Assembly: GCA_032622095.1 (NCBI GenBank)
Contig: CP136061.1
Location: 266,795,551-266,859,550 of the forward strand
DNA: 64,000 nucleotides
From: Siphonodentalium dalli
Taxonomy: Eukaryota > Mollusca > Scaphopoda > Gadilida > Siphonodentaliidae
Direction: 5' to 3'
The position numbers and the translations under genes are program-made. Each line of letters opens with the position of its first letter. Within the stretch, counting starts at the first letter, position 1. The notes beneath the pieces were generated by a model that worked only from the letters and a program-made list of their open reading frames with translations, was not told the origin of the DNA and ran no database searches. Shown here piece by piece: positions 56,533 through 64,000 of the stretch.

Positions 56533-56581
56533 ATAGAGACAGCAGTTAAGGACAGACTGATAATTGATTGGCTTAAAACAG
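56533..56581 (+). CDS. Internal exon of gene C (49 bp)
   Basis: The acceptor is AACATCATCTTCAG and the donor AAAACAG, then GTATGA. Phase 0 reads IETAVKDRLIIDWLKT and leaves one base (G). The next supported exon, at 60508, starts with AG and completes a Glu codon, so the two are phase-compatible. An alternative acceptor further upstream (TTTACAG at about 56500) gives stops in all frames. The protein family is not recognised. Confidence 0.5.
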
Positions 56582-56589
56582 GTATGACA

Positions 56590-56944
56590 TATTTTTGTCC
56601 TCCGACATTCCATTGGAGGACTATATAGTAATGACCCTTGTCCTTGTGTCCCTCCGTGTGTCCATTCAGAACTTTGTCCGAGCCTGTATTCCTTCATTTT
56701 CCAGTCAATTTTTTTAAAACTTCACCGATGTCAACCAGAATGAGAACCTGCTCACCTGCGACTTTTGAGTAATTTTGGCAGAGTTATTGCAATTTTCGAC
56801 TTATTTTTTTATGTTTTTTTATTTTCGAGTTTATATATTGGCCCTTTCTCGACACTTTTACACATTTAAAGACAGAATGTAGTATTGGCATTTGAAACCC
56901 ATAAATCCTTCAAACCATTAGGGGACATTTTGGTCAGCGACCTT
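56590..56944 (+). repeat. Interspersed-repeat ends (TGTCCTCCGA type)
   Basis: TGTCCTCCGACATTCCATTG, then GAGGACTATA, then TCCCTCCGTGTGTCC is a relative of the TGTCCCCCGA end at 46887. No right end is visible before the satellite-bearing repeat begins. Confidence 0.45.
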
Positions 56945-57985
56945 TTATTAGTCGAGTTTTTCAAAAACTCGACTTATGGTTTGACGAGGGACGGTTGGCG
57001 GGCGGACGGACATAAAGAATGCCTTATAACTTTGACATGTGTTAACGGATTCAAAAAAAATTTGGTATGTGAGTTGCTCCCAATGACTATTTACTGTCTG
57101 TAGAAAATGGGTCACGTACGAACTTTTTGACAAGAGTTATCCATCTTTGATGACTTTTTTTTTAGTTTTTCACCGTTAGCGCGATAACTCACACAAATAT
57201 TAACCAATATGAGACTCTTGCAAAAATATATCAGACGAGTTCGAAAACCAGGTTTGTCCGAATTTTTTTTCCGGAGTTATGGGTCTTAGTTTGTCTATTT
57301 TTAGCAATGTTATCACCGTTAGCGCGATAACTCGATGAAATATTAACCGATTTCAACAATATTTGGGATATGAGTCTCCTGCAACAATATCTCGGACGAG
57401 TTCGAAAATCAGGTTTGTCCCGAATTTTTTTTCGCAGAGTTATGGGTCTTAGTTTGTCTATTTTTAGCAATTTTATCACCGTTGGCGCGATGACTCGATG
57501 AAATATTAACCAATTTCAACAATATTTGGGATATGAGTCTCCTGCAACAATATCTCGGACAAGTTCGAAAACCAGGTTTGTTCGAATTTTTTTTCGCAGA
57601 GTTATGGGTCTTAGTTTGTCTATTTTTAGCAGTTTTATCACCGTTAGCGCGATAACTCGAAAATATATTAACCAATTTCAACAATATTTGGTATATGAGT
57701 CTCCTGCAACAATATCTCGGTCAAGTTCGAGAACCAGGTTTGTCTGAATTTTTTTCGCGGAGTTATGGGTCTTAGTTTGTCTATTTTTAGCAATGTTAAC
57801 TCGATGAAATATTAACTGATTTAAACAATATTTGGTATATGAGTCTATTGCAACAATATCTCGGACGAGTTCAAAACCAGGTTTGTCCAACTTTTTGGGC
57901 CTTTTGGGCCTTAGTTTTTTTTTGACTGCCAATAAACTCGACATAGCATCTTAGATGTGTACCCCTTGTTATTAATTGAATTGCT
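56945..57985 (-). mobile_element. Interspersed repeat with internal satellite, copy 2 (inverted)
   Basis: On the minus strand it has the same order as 487-2155: the ACAAGGGGTACACATCTAAG end (57985), GTCGAGTTTATTGGCAGTC, a tandem array of about 160 bp units (TCGAA-type blocks near 57240, 57398, 57560, 57723 and 57867), then the GGGAGCAACTCACATACC block and a CGTCCGCCCGCC stretch (56995-57010). It has about 4.5 units here against 7.5 in copy 1. The outer end carries a small palindrome GTCGAGTTTTTCAAAAACTCGAC-like at about 56955. Confidence 0.72.
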
Positions 57986-58261
57986 TACACAGTCAGTTAC
58001 ACAGTAGGTTTTATCAATAAAGATCTGATTTGACAAAAAAAAATAGTTCCATGTCTTTCATAACAAAACTATAGTCCCATAGATGTATACACACCTATTG
58101 ACGCATATACAGAAATTTGGGAAAGTTCTGGACCTGCTAACATACCACAGCATTAAATTTGTCATGGGACATTTTTCATAATTTCAAGCTCTGAATATGA
58201 TAAATTAATAAGAGTACAGTGCGGAATAATAGTACAGGCTAGGGTAGCAAGTTCCAACATG

Positions 58262-58353
58262 CAGCCCTTTTAATTCAGATTGTTTGGCTTCGGCAATCTG
58301 CTACGGCAACCCTTTGCCATGGCCCATTTTGCCATAGCCAATAATGAGGGCTG
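58262..58353 (+). mobile_element. CAGCCC MITE, copy 3 (92 bp)
   Basis: The start is CAGCCCTTTTAATTCAGATT and the end AATAATGAGGGCTG, with a perfect 6-bp duplication AACATG (58256-58261 and 58354-58359). It is shorter than the others because the central segment is missing. Confidence 0.88.
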
Positions 58354-58359
58354 AACATG

Positions 58360-59548
58360 GAACTTGAAAGTAAGTCGTCTGAAATTCTATACAATAAATC
58401 ATATTTATTGCACACTTTGTTTATTTTTGCATAATACAGCAAAATACAGAAGATTTTAAAACCTTCAATAAAAAAGGACAATACAAACCATGTCATTGCA
58501 ACACCAACTAAATTAAACAAAACATTTCTTCACTAAATCATGAGGTTAGTCTGCATAAAGAACACATTGTTCAGAATTAATGCAACAATATCAACCTAAA
58601 TTTGAGCATATTACAAGTTCCAATCTTCAGAGTGTGCAATAAACAAAGAACAACACAGTTGTGTGAGCATAAAAAAAACATTATTGCAAGTGTTTGTTGT
58701 ATGAACTTGTGTCGCGAGGTAAAATTTGAACCTACGGGTCTCGTTTTACCATCGTGTCACAACAAACTCATTCAATAACGTTAACCAGTTCACACACTTG
58801 TTTCATTCTATCCATATATTTCTCAAATACGCTTGACATTGAAGTTTCCTGACATAAGTGATAGCTCCATATGCCTGCAGTATAGCCAGCCTGATGATCC
58901 CAATTTTAAAGACATAAATAATTATGTACTTGTTTTGGTATATGAAACCGATAAGTTAGCATTCAGGCACTATGTCAACAGGAGGAATGTATCATATTAG
59001 TAACATCGCCGATAATTTCAAGCAAATCGACCGTACATATCCATAGAAATCATCATTTGAACTACACTCAATTGTAAATATTTACTCCTCAAATTGGAAT
59101 GCAACTATCTGTGATAAACTAATGAAAATGGTTTCACCTTCGAGAATAACTGTCATTAATTAATGTATAAGAATAACGATGAGCGTTGCCAATTTGGATA
59201 TAATATTTGTAAAAATAACTACTTTGAGCAAGATAATTCTCTTTTATATTTGATCATTCTTCCGCAGTGATTCACATCACTTTAAAATAGACCGATACAG
59301 ACCCATATAAACGCCATACAGGTAACAGGGTGGCATATTTTCTAAAAATTAATAAACATACGGGTACTATTATGCTTATTTGGATCCCAAGAGTAGCTAC
59401 TTTGCAATCTTTCGATTTTTGTAAAAAGATTAAGGCAAAACTAAACATGACATGTCAAAATATTAGCGATATTCCAAACTACGACACCAAACTTGGAAAC
59501 GTAGCCAGTAAGACTTGTGTTGTTTCTGCAGTGCAACCGATGCAGAGT
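58360..59548. other. Unassigned (presumed intron of gene C)
   Basis: The 82-codon plus frame at 59330-59578 contains SDIPNYDTKLGNVAS just before a GTAAGA donor-like site, but the acceptor is poor and I do not call an exon. No repeats were recognised. Confidence 0.35.
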
Positions 59549-59550
59549 TA

Positions 59551-59657
59551 CAGTAATGCCCTAAGTAATCGTGGTTAAGAAGTCGATTACTTAGAGCATT
59601 ACTGTACCCGCTGAATTACTTAGAGCATTACTGTACGCCAAATTAGAGCATTACTGT
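59551..59657. mobile_element. TA-MITE with one left end and three iterated right ends
   Basis: CAGTAATGCCCTAAGTAATC (59551) pairs with GATTACTTAGAGCATTACTG (to 59604), flanked by TA: a 54 bp hairpin. Two more right ends, TTACTTAGAGCATTACTG (to 59633) and AATTAGAGCATTACTG (to 59657), follow, each ending at a TA. This is the same family as 53106. Confidence 0.75.
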
Positions 59658-60507
59658 ATATGCCGAATAGAAGAAGTTTATAAATGTGTTACCCTTATAT
59701 GTTATCCCTGCTTGGAATAGAGTAACACCGCTGAATGTCATCCCCCAATCAATCCTTGAACTGACATGGACATGTAATCAAATACGAGTTTGTGCTGCCA
59801 GAAGTTAGGAAGCTATTTCGAAGTCTCTCCATAGTATTTATGACTGTTCAGGGCTCGATTTAACTGGATTTGCATCGCAATTTGGGATGCCATTTCCAAT
59901 TTCTACTATCCAATTTAAAATAAAATGACAGGTATTGGTAGGGAGTGCTATACAAAATCTACCCAGTGCTGCAAAAAAATGCTATACAAATAAAAAAATT
60001 AAATCGACTCTGCCATTACTTTGTCAGGATCGCACATGCAAATAACTTCAACTTTGAAGTTTAACCCAGCTTTATATCCTATGAGTGATGTTCATGATAC
60101 TTTCCTGTCACTATAGGCTGTCAACATCCATAAATATAATGATAAATATGCATTTTAATAAATTTATAATGACAAACAGCTGTGAAAAATTGCATATCCA
60201 ACACATTAAAATGGGCAGATCCTTGATTTTTAAGCGAATACTTTGATAATCATGTGTGGTATTTTGATCGTTCTATATATATAGTAGGTGTCGGCTGGGG
60301 GCCATCCAATATGAAATACCCTAGTCATTTCAACACTATCGACTAATCATTTCAACATTAGAAAAATTGATGATTCTAAACATAAACCTAATTAACCATG
60401 GCGTTATAATTAATTTCCCGTATAAATTTCAACTATTTACCTGATAAATAATGTACGTTTTAAATATTACTTTTCTTAAAAATAGCATTTTATGCATTTC
60501 TTTTCAG

Positions 60508-60569
60508 AGTATGCTCTGACACTGGCACCAGAACTGTACCAGTACATGTGCAGCATACAGATGACATAA
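60508..60569 (+). CDS. Terminal exon of gene C
   Basis: The acceptor is ATGCATTTCTTTTCAG. Entered in phase 1 (AG completes Glu with the G from 56581), it reads YALTLAPELYQYMCSIQMT and stops at TAA (60567-60569). The alternative phase 2 is open to 60760 (including TVPVHVQHTDDINIVPWYT and ELSVKRAQLAREDRN), so I cannot exclude a longer C-terminus. Phase 1 is preferred because it matches the preceding exon. No family is recognised. Downstream ATAATTACAACAAAAAA-type AT-rich sequence could hold a poly(A) signal. Confidence 0.48.
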
Positions 60570-60760
60570 ATATTGTACCATGGTATACAAGTGTGATGCA
60601 GCCTGTGGAACTTTCATGTGAGCTGTCAGTGAAGCGGGCACAGCTAGCTCGAGAAGACAGGAATAGACATGGCTATGGAAGAATGGCTATTATGACTAAC
60701 AATATCAGTGTTGACATACACTGCTTTGGAAGAATAGCTATGATGATTCATCATGAGTAG

Positions 60761-61542
60761 TCTTCTTATGCCATCAACATCATCTTTCAATTGATATATG
60801 AGCGTGTCAATGTATCAGTAGATGAAAAACACACTGTATTTTCCGCAAAGCTGAATTATACTATTATGTTGTTCTACTTATACTGATACATCTATGTGCT
60901 CATCGATCAATCGAAAAACAATGTTGATGGCTTATAATTACAACAAAAAAATCTTAATTTTCACTGATCCCAGAAAATTTACAACAACCGAGCAAAATAT
61001 TCAGGAAAAAAATACACCTCAACTTGATCAAGAAAATACTACTTGTTTGCCTACTATTTACATTTAAATGTGAAAACGTCTTAATGGCTATCATCACAGA
61101 GAGTGAAATTTGAAGCAATGGCCCCTGACTTGTTAGGAATCTCAAGTTATATTGATCATTCCCGATGTAAGCAAATACCTTGGTAACATCTAATGTTCTC
61201 TGACCAATGACATACATCAATATCATTGGTATGAAGTAGTGATGTGCAGTTTTACGGTTCTCTGTTTTCTTCAGTTATATTTCAAAACCAAACCACAACT
61301 GATATATTCTATAAAACCTATTCTTCCTGTTTCAATTAACTGAGCCCTCTCGTCACTTTTCCAAAACATGTGTTAGCACCTGCTTTTGTCAGCTGGTATT
61401 TGCCACCACTATAGCAGTTTCAATTTGGAACACAGATCTCATGTGTACGATAATGGCACATACTGCCAAATATAGTCTGGAAACTCACTTGAAAATGGCT
61501 GTAAATATTATGCCATATCTGGTATACACAGAGATTGGGGTA
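60761..61542. other. Unassigned 3' flank of gene C
   Basis: The 90-codon minus frame at 60954-61226 has no recognisable domain or splice support. No repeats were identified. Confidence 0.35.
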
Positions 61543-61730
61543 TTAAAGATGTATAATCTGATTAAACATCCCTATTACTATTACTATTCCATTGGTTTCG
61601 GAGGTAAAAAATCTTTTATTTAACCCACCCATCAAAACTTATTAGATATCGATTAAAAAATCTTTTATTTCTCATTAACAGTAATATATTGCCGTCTGGC
61701 AAAAAGTTGAAGTTTACCGGAATCGTTATG
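61543..61730 (+). mobile_element. Old TTAA-element relative
   Basis: It begins TTAAAGATGTATAATCTGATT, then GGTTTCGGAGGTAAAAAATC, then ACCCACCCATCAAAACTTAT and TCTGGCAAAAAGTTGAAG. The right end is not seen. It is the best-preserved start of the old subfamily also found at 17937, 43240 and 44195. Confidence 0.55.
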
Positions 61731-62362
61731 CGCAATCTCATATTCTGTGACGTCATGCGGGAGGTTAGACTCGCCCATTGTTCTTAAAGTATAACTGTCT
61801 CATACATTGCAACATATAAAGTACAATGATAAATCAGATCATTGAATCATCATTCCCTAGCCTCTCGACCAATCATGCATTTCAATCAAATCGAGAGTAG
61901 TTGTAATTATTCAAGAAATGACTTGAATGTCGATTGGGGTCATCAGATTTTGATCAGCAGAGTAATTAATAAACAATGAGATTCACACAGACTTTGTTTA
62001 ATTAGTCTGCCGGTCAAAACAATTGACCACGCTCGATGTTCAAGTCATTCCTTATAATCATATACCAGTCCATTTTAATAGAACATTAATAACATGGAAC
62101 ATCTTTTCAAACTACCAAAACGACTGTAAGTAACATATTGTTCAAATTCCAACACAACACAGTCTCACAATGACATGACAATCAAGCAACGAGCGTGGGC
62201 GACTTGAAATGAAGTAGGTGGTTCATAGTTTTTTATGAAGTTTATGAACCTCGGAACCGTTCTGGTAAACTGTATGACGAAATGTACTGATTCTTACAGG
62301 TGCCAATTGTGTGAATATAGAGGATGTCTGATTATATAAACATACATCATTGATATTTTAAA
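61731..62362. other. Unassigned sequence
   Basis: No exon, repeat end or motif could be supported. Confidence 0.4.
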
Positions 62363-62470
62363 CAGCCCTCATAATTGGCAACGTCAATCAGCAATACCCT
62401 AAGCCATTTGCTGAAGCAAACTGGGCCATGGCAAAGGTTTGCCGAAGCCAAAAATCTTAATTAAGTTCTT
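62363..62470 (-). mobile_element. CAGCCC MITE, copy 4 (inverted, one end decayed)
   Basis: CAGCCCTCATAATTGGCAAC at the left and GGTTTGCCGAAGCCAAAAAT near the right match the reverse of the other copies. The expected AAAAGGGCTG terminus has decayed and no duplication is readable, so this is the oldest copy. Confidence 0.65.
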
Positions 62471-62716
62471 TTATATCTCAAAAAAGTTATTCCCAGATGC
62501 ACCCATGCTAATTATGTTACTTGACCAAGTTTCTTTGTCTTCACTCACTTATGATATGATTGATTGTGGTGGCCCTCACATATGCAGGGAAATAACAGGA
62601 ACTGTAATCAATGCCTTTTAGATCACTTTTAGATTATGATCTAGTTCATGTATGGTGTTCAGATCCCCGAGCTAATCCATAAAGGTCAGTGATTACAGTT
62701 TGATCATTTTGATGTC

Positions 62717-63204
62717 TTAAAGGTACTCAATCCGATAAAACTCCTCTCAATTACTATTTCAATGGCTTTGGGGGTCAAAAATATTTGATTCGAGTCGAGG
62801 AAGTCACCCATCAAAGCTCAGATTTGTTAGATATCGATTTTAGAAATCTATTATTTTTCATAATCGGGAATACTTTCTGGCCCAGAACTCAGTCAAAATT
62901 GCGTTATTATTACCTCTTGATTTTAGAGTTATCCATCCTTGTCTGTTTGAATTGTGTTTTGGTGTACACATCTCGCGCAGGTTACGAAACTGACGGCAAT
63001 TATTAGTACTCATCTCGAGAAACTAACAAATTTCAAAAATCAATATCTAATAACTCTGAGCTTTGTTTGATGGGTTCCTCGACTCGAATCAAATATTTTT
63101 TACCCCCAAAGCCAATGAAATAGTAATATAAGACCCTCTGATCGGATTTTTGTTGTTGGAATCTGTTGAGATGGGGACCCTCTGTTCGGATTGAGTACCT
63201 TTAA
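62717..63204 (+). mobile_element. TTAA element, 488 bp, copy 2
   Basis: TTAAAGGTACTCAATCCGAT at the left and CGGATTGAGTACCTTTAA at the right, with TTAA at 62717-62720 and 63201-63204. It is nearly identical along its length to 45924-46418, indicating recent activity. The 73-codon frame 62785-63006 belongs to the element. Its right TTAA is also the left TTAA of the next MITE. Confidence 0.85.
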
Positions 63205-63398
63205 CCCTTTCATGACGGGAGCTGCACTGGTGCCACATTAAAGCATGTAGGGAGTTTCACATATATATATATATATAAGAGAATTCACTGTTTTACAAGG
63301 TCAAGGTAAATATTACTAGGCCAATGTATTCTCTAATAATTATCGAGGCTTCCAGGGTTTCGCAAAATTTCAGGAATCTAATGTCATGGAAGGGTTAA
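63201..63398 (+). mobile_element. CCCTTTCATGAC TTAA-family MITE, abutting copy
   Basis: TTAACCCTTTCATGACGGGAG at the left and GTCATGGAAGGGTTAA at the right (TTAA 63395-63398). It shares a single TTAA with the preceding element, so one inserted exactly into the target duplication of the other. It includes a TA microsatellite near 63265. Confidence 0.82.
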
Positions 63399-63405
63399 AG
63401 GGACA

Positions 63406-63528
63406 CAGCCCTCTTAATTCAGATTGTTTGGCTTCGGCAATCCGCTACGGCAACAGTATGCCGTGGCCCAGTTTGATTCAGCAAATTGCTTCGTCAATGC
63501 TGATTGCCGTAGCCAATTATGAAGGCTG
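63406..63528 (+). mobile_element. CAGCCC MITE, copy 5
   Basis: The start is CAGCCCTCTTAATTCAGATT and the end AATTATGAAGGCTG, with a perfect 6-bp duplication GGGACA (63400-63405 and 63529-63534). It is 123 bp long and lies one base beyond the TTAA that ends the previous element. Confidence 0.88.
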
Positions 63529-63534
63529 GGGACA

Positions 63535-64000
63535 TCATATTTATAGTGTTGAAACAACTACCAGTATTAATTGATGTCAACTGGAATTTAGGATGACAAC
63601 GCTTTAGAACTTTATGACTGATTATATTCATGACGGCATGCATTTTATGGACAGATTTAGCATCGTCCATATGAAAATATAATTTACATTATTTTGTGAC
63701 TTGTAGGTATAGTTTATATCTCGTGTTGCGTGGTCAAGTGTAGTCTAAGTTTCCTTTCATATAAGCCAGCTAGGGAAATTGTTTTGGATACCGCTGGTTT
63801 ACGACGAAGTCCTGTGTATATGTCATTTTATATCGGGGGTTTAGCATTGTTATCCACTCACCTAAACTCCCCAATATAAACTAATTAAATGTCACAATTG
63901 TGACAGTAAAGTGGTTTATTCTGTAGAAAATATGCGGTCAGATGCTCGTAGCCCGTTTATATATAACCATGGGTATATGCGATAAATACACGATGGTTCG
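63535..64000. other. Unassigned right edge; repeat block shared with 38650
   Basis: GATGCTCGTAGCCCGTTTAT at about 63941 matches AATGCTCTTAGCCCGTTTAT at about 38655, with similar flanks. No gene is supported. Confidence 0.4.

Overview
The window is AT-rich, repeat-dense eukaryotic DNA. Several features suggest a marine invertebrate, most likely a mollusc and perhaps a bivalve: short exons separated by multi-kilobase introns; an interspersed repeat that ends in a hairpin followed by GGTGAGCTAAAAA; GTCCGTCCGTC-type repeat starts; many small inverted-repeat transposons; and CR1/L2-like LINEs with short microsatellite tails. That assignment rests on remembered repeat types, not on a database search. 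No complete host gene lies in the window.

Layout. Positions 487-2155 hold a repeat element with a 161-163 bp tandem array; an inverted copy lies at about 56945-57985. Positions 5050-6493 are a roughly 180 bp satellite with an EcoRI site in each unit. An apparently intact two-ORF LINE (LINE-1, minus strand) abuts the satellite at 6494 and runs to about 11.9 kb. A clean splice-bounded exon at 12510-12813 (minus) encodes the C-terminal half of a CARD, of the kind found in RIG-I-like receptors. Between 13.8 and 18.3 kb there is a TIR element, degenerate repeats and a 1.02 kb tandem duplication. Two exons at 18371-18537 and 24276-24393 (minus) join in phase into the C-terminus of an unrecognised protein, with a Helitron-like repeat at 21.8-24.0 kb in the intron between them. 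A candidate upstream exon of the same gene is at 38417-38489. If so, its 14 kb intron carries a frameshifted LINE (LINE-2, 25.6-29.1 kb), a 5.6 kb degenerate tandem array (29.85-35.46 kb) and an ORF1-only LINE derivative (35.9-36.7 kb).

From 37 to 64 kb the sequence is a mosaic of non-autonomous DNA transposons, many with readable target-site duplications: a CAGCCC family with 6-bp duplications (five copies); two TTAA families; mariner-like TA elements; two hAT-like elements with 8-bp duplications; a Harbinger-like element (TTA); and a Mutator-like element whose long TIRs are built from short tandem repeats (9-bp duplication). A plus-strand gene fragment is supported by exons at 56533-56581 and 60508-60569, which join in phase to a stop codon. 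Candidate upstream exons lie at 53648-53723 and 55043-55120.

The genes do not form a pathway. The functional content is three host-gene fragments embedded in transposon debris, plus one LINE that may still be competent. In that LINE, ORF1 and ORF2 share one frame, are separated only by a TAG, and ORF2 has no ATG ahead of its nuclease domain. This suggests translation by stop-codon readthrough.
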